Under the pieces are notes generated by a model that saw only the letters and a program-made list of their open reading frames with translations, was not told the origin of the DNA and did not search any database. From the NCBI GenBank assembly GCA_963702695.1, contig CAVPDS010000002.1, positions 1 to 64,000 on the forward strand: a stretch of 64,000 bases of DNA. Direction: 5' to 3'. The position numbers and the translations under genes were made by a program. Shown piece after piece: positions 16,225-24,902 of the stretch (position 1 is its first letter; every line of letters begins with the position of its first letter). Source of the DNA: VAZQ01 sp963702695. GTDB lineage: Bacteria > Pseudomonadota > Alphaproteobacteria > Rhizobiales > Xanthobacteraceae.

Positions 16225-17550
16225 ATGAAAGCGCTGGCGGAGCAGATCGCGGAACTTGACGGGGCCGAGACCTATGGCCGGGTCGTGGGGGTGCGTGGAC
16301 TCATGGTCGAGGTGGCCGGGCCGATCCACGCGATGTCGGTCGGCTCCCGGGTGGTGATCGAGACGGGCGACGGGGACGGGATCCGCTGCGAGGTGGTAGG
16401 ATTCTCCGGCGCCAATGCGCTGCTGATGCCGTTTGCCGCCCTTGAAGGAGTGCGGCGCGGCTGCCGGGCTTTGGTTACCTCGGTGGCTGCGGCGGTGCGG
16501 CCTTCACCGCGGTGGCTCGGGCGGGTGGTCAACGCGATGGGCGAGCCGGTCGACGGCAAGGGGCCGCTCCCCGCCGGTCCCGCACCTTATCCCTTCCGCA
16601 ATGCGCCGCCGCCGGCGCATGCGCGCCGGCGGGTGGGGGCGCCGCTTGATCTCGGCGTGCGGACGCTCAATACCTTCCTCACCTGCTGCCGCGGGCAGCG
16701 GATGGGCATTTTCTCCGGATCAGGCGTCGGGAAATCGGTGCTGCTCTCGATGCTGGCGCGCAACGTCGCCGCTGACGTGTCGGTGATCGGGCTGGTCGGC
16801 GAGCGCGGGCGCGAGGTGCAGGAATTCCTGCAAGACGACCTCGGCGCGGAGGGCCTCGCGCGCTCGGTCGTGGTGGTCTCGACCTCCGACGAGCCTGCGC
16901 TGATGCGCCGGCAGGCGGCCTATCTCACGCTGGCCATTGCCGAATTTTTCCGCGACGCGGGCAAGGACGTGCTGGTGCTGATGGATTCGGTCACCCGCTT
17001 CGCCATGGCGCAGCGCGAGATCGGGCTTTCCGCCGGCGAGCCGCCGACCGCCAAGGGCTATACGCCGACTGTGTTCACCGAGCTGCCGCGGCTCCTGGAG
17101 CGCGCTGGGCCGGGCACCGAGCAGGGCACGATCACCGGCCTGTTCACAGTGCTGGTGGACGGCGACGACCATAATGAGCCGGTCGCCGATGCCGTGCGCG
17201 GCATCCTGGACGGCCATATCGTGATGGAACGCCAGATCGCCGAACGCGGCCGTTATCCGGCTATCAACGTGCTGAAATCGATTTCGCGCACGATGCCGCG
17301 TGCGGCCGACCAAGCCTATCTGCCAGTCATTACCCGGGCGCGGCAGGTGCTGGCGACCTACTCCGACATGGAGGAACTGATCCGGCTCGGCGCCTACCGC
17401 GCCGGATCGAGCCCGGAGGTCGACGAGGCGATCCGGTTGCACCAGCCGCTGGAGGCGTTCCTGGCCCAGGCTAAGCATGAGGCCACCAGCCTTGGGCAGG
17501 GATATCAACGCCTTGCGCAAATTCTCGGGTCCCTGGAAATAGAAAACTAA
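16225..17550 (+). CDS. fliI: Flagellum-specific ATPase FliI
   Basis: A 441-residue F1-beta-like ATPase of the flagellar type III export apparatus. Walker A is SGSGVGKS (164-171), Walker B is VLVLMDSVTRFAMAQREIGL, and the EPPTAKGYTPTVFTELPRLLERAG segment is typical of the FliI/YscN family. It energises unloading of chaperone-substrate complexes at the FlhA/FlhB gate. Partner FliJ is 104 bases downstream; FliH and FlhA are encoded elsewhere in the window. It is divergent from ctrA. Confidence 0.96.
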   Translation: MKALAEQIAELDGAETYGRVVGVRGLMVEVAGPIHAMSVGSRVVIETGDGDGIRCEVVGFSGANALLMPFAALEGVRRGCRALVTSVAAAVRPSPRWLGRVVNAMGEPVDGKGPLPAGPAPYPFRNAPPPAHARRRVGAPLDLGVRTLNTFLTCCRGQRMGIFSGSGVGKSVLLSMLARNVAADVSVIGLVGERGREVQEFLQDDLGAEGLARSVVVVSTSDEPALMRRQAAYLTLAIAEFFRDAGKDVLVLMDSVTRFAMAQREIGLSAGEPPTAKGYTPTVFTELPRLLERAGPGTEQGTITGLFTVLVDGDDHNEPVADAVRGILDGHIVMERQIAERGRYPAINVLKSISRTMPRAADQAYLPVITRARQVLATYSDMEELIRLGAYRAGSSPEVDEAIRLHQPLEAFLAQAKHEATSLGQGYQRLAQILGSLEIEN

Positions 17551-17654
17551 GATTATTGCGCCACACTCGCGACTTCGGGGTTGTTCGCCCAGCGGGGCTG
17601 CCGGCCGTTGTCCGGCGGTCACAGCGTTCCGGGGCTTCGGGGGAGTAAGAGTCG

Positions 17655-18062
17655 ATGAAGTCGCGCGAGACCATCATTCGCCTGAAGAAATTCCAGGTCG
17701 ACGAGAAGCGCCGCCGGGTCGCCCAGATTGAGGGCATGATCGCCGAATTCGAGCGCATGGCGACCGATCTGGACCGTGAAATCAAGGCCGAGCAGGACCG
17801 TGCCGGCATCCACGATCCCGGCCATTTCGCCTATCCGACCTACGCCAAGGCGGCGATGAACCGGCGTGAGAACCTGAAGCGTTCCGCCGATGAGCTTAAA
17901 GGTCAGCTTGAAGACGCCAAGGCGCAACTCGGCGAGGCGTTCGAGGAGATGAAGAAAGTCGAGCTCCTCGACGAGCGCGACCAGGCTCGCGAGCGCGAGG
18001 AAGAGCTCGCCCGCGAGCAGGCGGCGCTGGATTCGATCGGCCTGCTCCGCCACGCCCGCTGA
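17655..18062 (+). CDS. fliJ: Flagellar export protein FliJ
   Basis: A 135-residue, almost wholly coiled-coil protein (Lys/Glu/Arg-rich heptads throughout), beginning MKSRETIIRLKKFQVDEKRR with a GGGGGAG ribosome site. Family size and position directly after fliI identify FliJ, which sits as a stalk in the FliI hexamer and promotes coupling to FlhA. Sequence similarity among FliJ proteins is low, so the call relies partly on synteny. Confidence 0.88.
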   Translation: MKSRETIIRLKKFQVDEKRRRVAQIEGMIAEFERMATDLDREIKAEQDRAGIHDPGHFAYPTYAKAAMNRRENLKRSADELKGQLEDAKAQLGEAFEEMKKVELLDERDQAREREEELAREQAALDSIGLLRHAR

Positions 18063-18278
18063 CCGCCCGGACGCGGCGGCGAGAAATAATTCCTAGACTT
18101 TGCGACATAGACGCCAACGCCGCAACGGTGTGGCGACCATATGGAAGTCCACAAAATGTGGGCAGGGGTCGATGTGGACCCGGACGGTGGTTTTGAGTCC
18201 ATAACGCCGGCGCCGAGTCCATCGCTCCAAACGGCAATCATGTATCATCGCGCGCCCATAACAACCGAGGAGGAAACC

Positions 18279-18692
18279 ATGCGTGGAGTGATGCTTGCCG
18301 GGACGATCGCGGCTCTCGTCGCGATGAGCGCGACATCGGCGTTTGCGCAGCAGCCGAAGACCGGGCCGGCGCATACGACGCGGTTCTTCACTACGCCGCT
18401 TGAGAAGGATCCCTCGCGCGAGGTGAAGATGCAAATGCAGTTGCACGAGCCCGGGCCGGGCAACCCATATCACACGCATGATGGCGATCAGTGGGAGGTG
18501 GTGCTCGACGGCGAGATCACCTTCATGGTGCGCGGACAAGAGCCGCGCGTGCTCAAGGCCGGCGAGTGGGTCTACATCCCGCGCGGCACCGTGCATCGCA
18601 ACGAGAACCGCAGCGGCAAGCAGACGCGCACGATCGAGCTCGTGATCGCCGACAAGGGTAGGCCGCCGGTCACCCCCGCGTCGGCGCAGTGA
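18279..18692 (+). CDS. Secreted single-domain cupin
   Basis: A 137-residue protein from the ATG at 18279 with a strong GAGGAGG site. Signal peptide to about residue 24 (ends SAFAQ). The cupin fold shows motif 1 as NPYHTHDGDQWEVVLDGEITF (His, His, Glu metal ligands) and motif 2 as EWVYIPRGTVHRNEN (His ligand). A periplasmic metal-dependent enzyme or sugar/small-molecule binding protein is likely, but substrate is unknown. It precedes the ECF sigma pair by about 190 bases and could be in its regulon, which is speculation. Confidence 0.82.
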   Translation: MRGVMLAGTIAALVAMSATSAFAQQPKTGPAHTTRFFTTPLEKDPSREVKMQMQLHEPGPGNPYHTHDGDQWEVVLDGEITFMVRGQEPRVLKAGEWVYIPRGTVHRNENRSGKQTRTIELVIADKGRPPVTPASAQ

Positions 18693-18879
18693 GCTTGGCC
18701 GGATGGGTTGAGCGCCCATCCCATGGGCTAGGGGCTGCGATCCCACCGCTGCTCCCTGGCGCAAGACCAGCGCGGGCGTGGGGTCGGCGGCCCGACAATT
18801 CCGACCCCGTTTTTCGCCTCCCCTCGACAGGGCGCGCTCGGCGGCGATAAACATGGCCCCGGAGAGGGGCCCTTCGTTG

Positions 18880-19419
18880 ATGATGTCGCCGGTTGAGATC
18901 ACCTGGCTGCTCGCCGCCGTTGCCAAGCGCGACGCGGAGGCATTCGAGCGCCTCTATGAGGCCACCCGTGCCAAGCTCTATGGCGTGGTGCTGCGCATCC
19001 TGCGGCGGCACGACCTCGCCTGCGATGTCATGGAGAACGTCTACCTGCAGGTCTGGCGCACCGCCGGCGAGTTCGATCCGGCGCTGTACAATCCGATCGC
19101 CTGGATGGTGGCGATCGCGCGCCGCCGCGCCATCGATCTCGTGCGCGCGGTTGACCGCGGCGATGCCGAGGTCGAGCCCGAGATCGAAGACACCGACAGT
19201 CCCGGCGTGCTGCCGCGGCGCGAGCTGAGCGACGAGCTCAAGCGCCTGCTCACCTGCATTGGCCGGCTCGAGCCCGAGGCCCAGCGCATGCTGCTGCTCG
19301 CTTATTACGGGGCGTTCTCGCGCGACCAGCTCGCCGACAAGCTCGACATTCCGCCTGCCTACCTCAAGGTGTCGCTCCGGCGCAGCCTGTCCGAGATCGA
19401 GCGATGTCTGACATCCTGA
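18880..19419 (+). CDS. ECF-family RNA polymerase sigma factor (SigK-like)
   Basis: 179 residues from MMSPVEITWLLAAV at 18880 (an ATG at 18853 is possible). Region 2 is AFERLYEATRAKLYGVVLRIL ... VYLQVWRTAGEFDP ... WMVAIARRRAIDLVR; region 4 is LLLAYYGAFSRDQLADKLDI ... SLRRSLSEIERCL. Normally the region 2 hallmark reads EDVLQE; here it is CDVMENVY, so this is a somewhat diverged member. The gene overlaps the anti-sigma gene by 16 bases, the usual arrangement of a sigma factor with its own inhibitor. Confidence 0.88.
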   Translation: MMSPVEITWLLAAVAKRDAEAFERLYEATRAKLYGVVLRILRRHDLACDVMENVYLQVWRTAGEFDPALYNPIAWMVAIARRRAIDLVRAVDRGDAEVEPEIEDTDSPGVLPRRELSDELKRLLTCIGRLEPEAQRMLLLAYYGAFSRDQLADKLDIPPAYLKVSLRRSLSEIERCLTS

Positions 19420-20279
19420 ACGACGACGACAAGGGCGCGCTGGCGGCCGAATTCGTGCTCGGGACGCTCGACGCGCCTGAGCGCGCGGGGGCCCAGCAGG
19501 TGCTCACCAGCGACCGCAGCTTCATCGCCATGGTGAAGATCTGGGAGCGCCGGTTCGGCGAATTGCACTTGATGGTCGAGCCGGTCGAGCCGGATCCGCA
19601 GCTCTGGCATCGGATCCGGGGGCGGATCGTGGCCGATGGAGGCGGTGCGCCGGCGGCCGCTGCGGTTCCGGCGGGGACCGGTGTTGCTGCCATTTCACCG
19701 CCAGCGCCTACGCCTGCGGTGGCCGAGGGGGTTGCCCCGGTGGCGACGGAAGGGGAGGCTGTGACCGCGCCGGCCGCGCCGGGCCTAGCCGCAGATGCTG
19801 CCGCCGAGCCTGCGGCTGCGCCTGAGCCGCTGGCGGCCGAAGTCGAAGCGTTGAAGGCGGAGATGGCCGGTGTCCCGGTGCCGGACCCTACCGAGCGCGG
19901 CGTCGAGGCGGTGGCCGAAGCTGCTCCAGCGGACGAGGCTGCTCCCGCGGAAGGGGCTCCAGTAGTAGCGGCTGAGCCGATGGTCCCGGTGGCTCCCGTA
20001 CGCGCGCCCGATCCGACGATCGCGCTGCCGGCGGAGGACCGCCGGGCCGGTGTTCCCGACAAAGTGTATCGCTCGCGGCGCCGCTGGCGGGCGATTGGCG
20101 TCTTTATGACCCTGGTCGCGTTTGCGCTCGGCGGTCTGATCGCGGCATGGCGCTACGCACCCGAGCGCCTGCCGCCGCAGCTTCGGCCGCTGGCGATCCT
20201 GCAGTTTCGGCTGTCGCCACCCCCGCGCCCCGCGCCGGTCCGTTCGCCGGCGCCGCCGGACTCGCAGTTCGACGAATAA
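19404..20279 (+). CDS. Anti-sigma factor, short-tailed RskA relative
   Basis: 291 residues. The N-terminal zinc-less anti-sigma domain shows LAAEFVLGTLDAPERAGAQ and MVKIWERRFGELHLM, as in SigK/RskA-type inhibitors. It is followed by about 130 residues rich in Ala, Pro, Val and Glu, then a membrane helix (about 231-250, GVFMTLVAFALGGLIAAW), then only about 40 Pro-rich residues. It lacks the periplasmic RskA sensor domain found in its counterpart at 28019. Signal sensing must therefore differ, for example through the linker or another protein. Confidence 0.82.
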   Translation: MSDILNDDDKGALAAEFVLGTLDAPERAGAQQVLTSDRSFIAMVKIWERRFGELHLMVEPVEPDPQLWHRIRGRIVADGGGAPAAAAVPAGTGVAAISPPAPTPAVAEGVAPVATEGEAVTAPAAPGLAADAAAEPAAAPEPLAAEVEALKAEMAGVPVPDPTERGVEAVAEAAPADEAAPAEGAPVVAAEPMVPVAPVRAPDPTIALPAEDRRAGVPDKVYRSRRRWRAIGVFMTLVAFALGGLIAAWRYAPERLPPQLRPLAILQFRLSPPPRPAPVRSPAPPDSQFDE

Positions 20280-20298
20280 CGAATAACAGTTGAATCCA

Positions 20299-20383
20299 CG
20301 TCATGGCGGGCGTGTCCCGGACATCTCGATTCCGAAGGCACGTCGCCGGCCATCGGGATTACCGGGACAAGCCCCCAATGACG
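20299..20383. repeat. Long imperfect palindrome of the CGTCAT...ATGACG group
   Basis: About 85 bases that start CGTCATGGCGGGC and end CCCCCAATGACG, with inner pairing segments GTCCCGGACATC and GGGATTACCGGGAC. The same outline appears at 39984-40082 and, shortened, at 6194. It lies between the convergent anti-sigma gene and the 67-residue membrane-protein gene. Confidence 0.7.
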
Positions 20384-20390
20384 TATGAGG

Positions 20391-20424
20391 CAAAAACAAA
20401 AGCGCGCCCGGGTGGGGGCGCGCT
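20391..20424 (-). terminator. Rho-independent terminator of the 67-residue protein gene
   Basis: On the minus strand the sequence reads AGCGCGCCCCCACCCGGGCGCGCT followed by TTTGTTTTTG: an 8-10 bp GC stem and a T-rich tail, 40 bases after the stop codon of the gene at 20464. Confidence 0.8.
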
Positions 20425-20463
20425 GAGTTATTGGAGGTAGTTGGGTAGATGGTAGGGAAACTG

Positions 20464-20667
20464 TCAGCGAACGGTGTTGGCGTCGGTGGTCGAAGCCGTT
20501 ACCGGCTTACCGGCCTTTATGACGCTTGCTTCCATCCGGGAATTGGTCGTGTCGGTCATCCGCGCCGCAATGCCGATCCCGGCCACCATGGTGGCGCAAA
20601 CCAGCGAAAGGACCACGATCTTGAGGTGGGTCGTGCGATCCGCGGTGAACATCGAGGAGTTATTCAT
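20464..20667 (-). CDS. Small single-pass membrane protein, function unknown
   Basis: 67 residues starting at the ATG at 20667, preceded by GGAG. A basic N-terminus (TADRTTHLK) leads into one hydrophobic helix (about residues 17-35, IVVLSLVCATMVAGIGIAA) and a Thr/Ser-rich tail that would face the periplasm. It has its own terminator. The composition and clean signals support a real gene; I know of no function for such proteins. Confidence 0.72.
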   Translation of the reverse strand: MNNSSMFTADRTTHLKIVVLSLVCATMVAGIGIAARMTDTTNSRMEASVIKAGKPVTASTTDANTVR

Positions 20668-20957
20668 GGCACCCGCTCCGTTCTCATCCGGTTAGTCGTG
20701 GCACCCGGCAAAAAGGTTCACAGACAGTTACGATGGAGTTCACACAAACTTTCGCCGACACAAACTCCACCCCCCGCCCAACTGGGCGAGCAGCAGCTCC
20801 CCGTCCCATTGCCCTTGATCAGCTACGAACGTAGTAGTTGCTGGCTTGTTCCACAGGGGTGCTCACGGAACCTTGACTTACCGTGATAATTGACTCCGCC
20901 CGCCGCTTCGGTGACAAGCGCGTAAGTCTTTGATTGATCCTCAAAAATCTGGAAAAA

Positions 20958-22193
20958 ATGACCGCCGTTACGTTGCAATCGGAAACCCCCGCCAAGAAGT
21001 CCTTTCGCGAAGTCTGGCTGATCACCATCGGCCACGCATTAACCCATTGGTATCCCGCAACTTTCTATCTACTTCTGCCGCTGATCGGGAAGGAGCTGGG
21101 CTTAAGTTATGTGCAGATCGGCTCGATTTTGACCGTCCAGGCCTCGGCTGGCGCGCTTTCCAACATCCCGGGCGGGCTGTTTGTCGATTCGGTGGGCAAG
21201 AAGGGCTTCCTGATGGCGACCGCCCTGTTCTGGGTCGGCGCGCCCTACCTGCTTATGGGCTTCAGCCATGATTATTGGACATTGCTGACCTGCGCCGGCC
21301 TGGTCGGAATTGGTAACAATCTCTGGCACCCCACGGCGATCCCGCTCCTGGCCGAGCGCTTCCCGGAGCGGAAGGGCCTCGCGGTCTCGATCCATGGCAT
21401 GGGCGGCAATCTCGGCGACGCGATCGCGCCGTTCGTGGCCGGCAGCCTGCTTGCCTACCTCTCGTGGCGCACCGTCGTCATCGTCAACGTGGTGCCGGGG
21501 ATCGCGATGGCGATCGTGATCCTGCTCTCGCTCGGCTCGCTGCAGGGCGAGGGCCGCGCGGCGAAGCCGAAGCGCACGCTGGGCTCGATCCTGGGCGATT
21601 TCAGCAAGCTGCTCAGCAACCGGACGCTCATTTTCCTCTGCGGCAGCTCGGTCTTTCGCTCGATGACGCAGAGCACGCTGATGACCTTCCTGCCGATCTT
21701 CCTGGCGACCCAGATGGGCTATTCGCCGGTCTGGATCGGCGCCTGCATGGCCGGCCTGCAGATCGCCGGCTTCACCGCCGCGCCGATCGCGGGCCACCTG
21801 TCCGACCGCATGGGCCGGCGGCAAATCGTGGTCAGCAGCATGACCACCTCCGGCGTGGTGCTGCTGTTCATGGCGCTCGCCGGCAATTCGCCCTGGTTCG
21901 TGTTCTTCATCGCCATCCTCGGCTTTTTCCTGTTCGCGATCCGCGCGGTGCTGCAAGCTTGGCTGCTCGACGCGACGCCGCCGAACATGGGCGGCTCGGC
22001 GATCGGACTGCTGTTCGCGATCCAGGCGGTCGGCTCGGCCAGCGGACCGATCACGGGCGGCGTGCTCGCCGATCACTTCGGACTATGGGCGGTGTTTTAC
22101 TTCCTCGCCGGCACCATCATCTTCGCCAACATGTTCATGTTCTTCACCCCGCCGATCGAGCGCCACCGCTTCGAGGCCGTGGCGGCGGAGTGA
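20958..22193 (+). CDS. MFS transporter, fosmidomycin-resistance-like
   Basis: About 411 residues from the ATG at 20958 (the frame can be extended to a TTG at 20934). Twelve hydrophobic segments. The signature HALTHWYPATFYLLLPLIGKELGLSY, the HPTAIPLLAERFPERKGLAVSIHGMGGNLGD loop and the SDRMGRRQIV loop between helices 8 and 9 resemble the Fsr branch of the major facilitator superfamily. A drug or metabolite proton-antiporter is likely. No regulator is adjacent. Confidence 0.86.
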   Translation: MTAVTLQSETPAKKSFREVWLITIGHALTHWYPATFYLLLPLIGKELGLSYVQIGSILTVQASAGALSNIPGGLFVDSVGKKGFLMATALFWVGAPYLLMGFSHDYWTLLTCAGLVGIGNNLWHPTAIPLLAERFPERKGLAVSIHGMGGNLGDAIAPFVAGSLLAYLSWRTVVIVNVVPGIAMAIVILLSLGSLQGEGRAAKPKRTLGSILGDFSKLLSNRTLIFLCGSSVFRSMTQSTLMTFLPIFLATQMGYSPVWIGACMAGLQIAGFTAAPIAGHLSDRMGRRQIVVSSMTTSGVVLLFMALAGNSPWFVFFIAILGFFLFAIRAVLQAWLLDATPPNMGGSAIGLLFAIQAVGSASGPITGGVLADHFGLWAVFYFLAGTIIFANMFMFFTPPIERHRFEAVAAE

Positions 22194-22357
22194 GGGTTGC
22201 TGCTCCGCCTGGGCAACCCGCGGACGGATGGCAGCCGCGGCGCATGCACGTTATGATCGCATAAGTGGGCATTTGTTCGCCCACGATCGGCCGCGTCGAA
22301 GGTGGGCGGTCGTGACGGGTACGGTCTTCTCATCAATTGCGCGGGCCAGTAGAGCCG

Positions 22358-22442
22358 TAGCCCGGATGAAGCGAAGCGAAATCCGGGTCCGTTGTGTTGC
22401 GTACGAGAAACCCGGATTGCGCTTCGCTCCATCCGGGCTATA
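22358..22442. repeat. Long palindrome, family D
   Basis: Left arm TAGCCCGGATGAAGCGAAGC followed by GAAATCCGGG; right arm CCCGGATTGCGCTTCGCTCC followed by ATCCGGGCTA. The roughly 30-base arms are nearly exact reverse complements around a loop of about 25 bases. It lies between the convergent MFS and flhA genes. Only one copy was seen in this window. Confidence 0.8.
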
Positions 22443-22456
22443 AGCGGCCGCCGCGC

Positions 22457-24553
22457 TCAAATGCTTCCCACGGTCCGCAGTCGCGCGCGCGGGTGGATTT
22501 CCGCTTGCGACATCACCGGGGTCTGGGCGCGGAAGCGCTCGACGATGCCGCGCACGAAGGGGCGGATGCCGGTCGAGGTCACCAGCACCGGGGCTTCGCC
22601 GCCGCGCGCGGCTTCCTCGAAGCGCTCGCGCACCAGCGTGATGAACTCGGTCAGCCGCGAAGGCTGCATGGCGAGGCTGCGGTCGTCGCCCTGGCCGACG
22701 ATCGACTCGGCGAACGCCTGCTCCCACTTGGCGGTGAGCGCGATCAGCGGCAGGTGGCCGGCAGGCGTCGTGTACTGCGCGCAGAGCTGGCGCGCGAGGC
22801 GGGCGCGGACGTGCTCGGCGATCGTCGCCGGGTTGCGGGTGGCGGAAACCGCCTCCGCGACGCCCTCGAGGATGGTCGAGAGATCGCGGATCGACACGCG
22901 CTCGGCGAGCAGGTTCTGCAGCACGCGCTGGATGCCGGACATCGTGATCTGCGACGGCACGATGTCCTTGATCAGCTCGCTCTGCTCCTTGGGCAGATCC
23001 TTGATCAGCTTTGTCACTTCGGCATAGGAGAGGATTTCGGCGACGTTGGCCTTGATCAGCTCGGTGAGGTGGGTCGACATCACGGTCGCGGCGTCGACTA
23101 CGGTATAGCCCTTGAGCGCGGCCTCTTCCTTGAGCGCGAGATCGATCCAGGTCGCGGGCAGGCCGAAAGTCGGCTCGATGGTGTGGATGCCGGGCAGCCC
23201 GACCTGCCCGCCGTTGGGGTCCATCACCATGTGCTGACCCGGCCAGATGCGCCCGCTGCCGGCTTCGACCTCCTTGATCTTGATCACGTAGGTGTTGGCG
23301 TCGAGCTGCACGTTGTCGAGGATGCGCACCGCCGGCATCACGAAGCCCATCTCGACCGCGAGCGAGCGGCGCAGCGCCTTGATCTGCTCGGTGAGCCGGT
23401 CGGTCCCATCCGGGGAATTGACCAGCGGCAGCAGCGCATAGCCGAGCTCGATCTTGAGGTCGTCGATCTTGAGCGACGCCGAGATCGGCTCCTCGGTGGG
23501 CGTCGCGGTCTTGGCGGTCTCGACCTTCTTGGCGTCGGTGACCAGCGCTAGCTTCTGGCGCTTGTTGATCGTGAAGGCGAGCGCGCCCGCCCCGCCGCCG
23601 AGCAGCAGGAACGGCAGCATCGGGATGCCGGGCAGGATCGCCATCACCAGCATTACCGCCGACGACATGCCGAGCGCCTGCGGGTAGCCCGAGAGCTGCT
23701 TCATCAGCGCCTTGTCGGCGGCGCCCGCGACGCCGGCCTTGGAGACCAGGAGGCCGGCGGCGGTCGACACGATCAGCGCCGGGATCTGCGTCACCAGTCC
23801 GTCGCCGACGGTGAGCAGCGTATAGGTGCGCGCCGCGTCGCTGAAGGAAAGCCCCTGCTGGGCGATGCCGATGATCGCCCCGCCGATGATGTTGACGAAC
23901 ACGACGAGCAGGCCGGCGATGGCGTCGCCGCGCACGAATTTCGAGGCGCCGTCCATGGCGCCGAAGAAGCCGGATTCATCTTCGAGCTGGCGACGGCGGC
24001 GGCGGGCCTCGATTTCGTCGATCATGCCGGCCGAGAGATCGGCATCGATCGCCATCTGCTTGCCGGGCATGGCGTCCAGGTGGAAGCGCGCGGCGACTTC
24101 CGCGATGCGGCCCGAGCCCTTGGTGATGACCACGAAGTTCACGATCACCAGGATCGTGAACACGATGATGCCGATGACGAAATTGCCGCCCATCACGAAG
24201 TGGCCGAACGCCTCGATCACGTGGCCGGCGGCGTCGGTGCCTTCGTGCCCGCGCGAGAGGATGAGCCGGGTCGAGGCGAGGTTGAGCGAGAGCCGCAGCA
24301 TGGTCGCGATCAGCAGCACGGTCGGGAACGCGGAGAATTCGAGCGGCGCCTGGATGAACAGCGACGTCATCAGGATCAGGACCGAGAGGATGATCGAGAT
24401 CGCGAGCGCCATGTCGAGCAGCGTCGCCGGCAGCGGCAGGATGAGGACGACCAGGATCGCCATCACGCCGACGGCGAGCGCGATGTCGCCGCGCTTGAGC
24501 CAGCCACCGAGATCACCGAGGCCCGCAAGGGCCATCCCGCCAACGCCGTTCAC
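22457..24553 (-). CDS. flhA: Flagellar export gate protein FlhA
   Basis: 698 residues from the GTG at 24553, preceded by AAGGGGA (an ATG at 24535 is the alternative). The N-terminal half has about eight membrane helices and the FHIPEP-type segment (TKGSGRIAEVAARFHLDAMPGKQMAIDADL). The C-terminal half is the cytosolic ring that docks chaperone-substrate complexes (with PGLHT-like LPGIHTIEPTFG). FlhA forms the nonameric export gate energised by FliH/I/J. No flhB, fliR or fliQ lies beside it. A CtrA-like box is present about 180 bases upstream. Confidence 0.96.
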   Translation of the reverse strand: MNGVGGMALAGLGDLGGWLKRGDIALAVGVMAILVVLILPLPATLLDMALAISIILSVLILMTSLFIQAPLEFSAFPTVLLIATMLRLSLNLASTRLILSRGHEGTDAAGHVIEAFGHFVMGGNFVIGIIVFTILVIVNFVVITKGSGRIAEVAARFHLDAMPGKQMAIDADLSAGMIDEIEARRRRRQLEDESGFFGAMDGASKFVRGDAIAGLLVVFVNIIGGAIIGIAQQGLSFSDAARTYTLLTVGDGLVTQIPALIVSTAAGLLVSKAGVAGAADKALMKQLSGYPQALGMSSAVMLVMAILPGIPMLPFLLLGGGAGALAFTINKRQKLALVTDAKKVETAKTATPTEEPISASLKIDDLKIELGYALLPLVNSPDGTDRLTEQIKALRRSLAVEMGFVMPAVRILDNVQLDANTYVIKIKEVEAGSGRIWPGQHMVMDPNGGQVGLPGIHTIEPTFGLPATWIDLALKEEAALKGYTVVDAATVMSTHLTELIKANVAEILSYAEVTKLIKDLPKEQSELIKDIVPSQITMSGIQRVLQNLLAERVSIRDLSTILEGVAEAVSATRNPATIAEHVRARLARQLCAQYTTPAGHLPLIALTAKWEQAFAESIVGQGDDRSLAMQPSRLTEFITLVRERFEEAARGGEAPVLVTSTGIRPFVRGIVERFRAQTPVMSQAEIHPRARLRTVGSI

Positions 24554-24731
24554 GCTGTCCCCTTCGTCCGTCGTTCCTCCGGACGCGCCGCGTCGCGCCC
24601 GGTCATGGGCGTGAAACGATTGCGCGGCGGCCGCGAGGCCGCTCGGCCGAATAAGGGGTGCCGCGTCCACGGTCCGTCCCCGGCAAGGTTTGCCAAATCA
24701 GCCCATCCCGGCAAAATTTGCCCAGTTTGTG

Positions 24732-24747
24732 GTTAGCGTGAGGTTAA
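24732..24747 (-). promoter_or_regulatory. CtrA-like binding site upstream of flhA
   Basis: On the minus strand this reads TTAA-CCTCACG-CTAAC, one mismatch from the TTAA-N7-TTAAC consensus. It sits about 180 bases before the flhA start. Control by CtrA is plausible because flagellar export genes are early CtrA targets in related bacteria. Confidence 0.5.
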
Positions 24748-24780
24748 CGGGACAGCGGGTTGCGCGATGCGACGCTTCTG

Positions 24781-24890
24781 TCGTCCCCACGAAGGCGGGG
24801 ACCCACACCCTCCGAGGTAAGAGTTTTTCCCCGGCCGCTGCACAAATCAGAGGACACGGCGTAGGGGTCCCCGCCTTCGCGGGGACGACG
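24781..24890. repeat. Paired inverted repeats, family B, upstream of flhA
   Basis: Left copy reads TCGTCCCCACGAAGGCGGGG then ACCCACACCCTCCGAGG; right copy is the reverse complement of the core, GGGGTCCCCGCCTTCGCGGG then GACGACGG. Each forms a hairpin and the two can also pair with each other over the 110-base interval. A third copy precedes the gene at 26265. The gap between flhA and the VanX-like gene (24554-24902) otherwise holds only the CtrA-like site. Confidence 0.8.
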
Positions 24891-24902
24891 GAGAACACGC
24901 GC

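Noticed and set aside
24671..24710. Possible sigma-54 promoter (TGGC...TTGC) before flhA
   Set aside because: Spacing between the GG and GC elements is two bases too short for a -24/-12 promoter.
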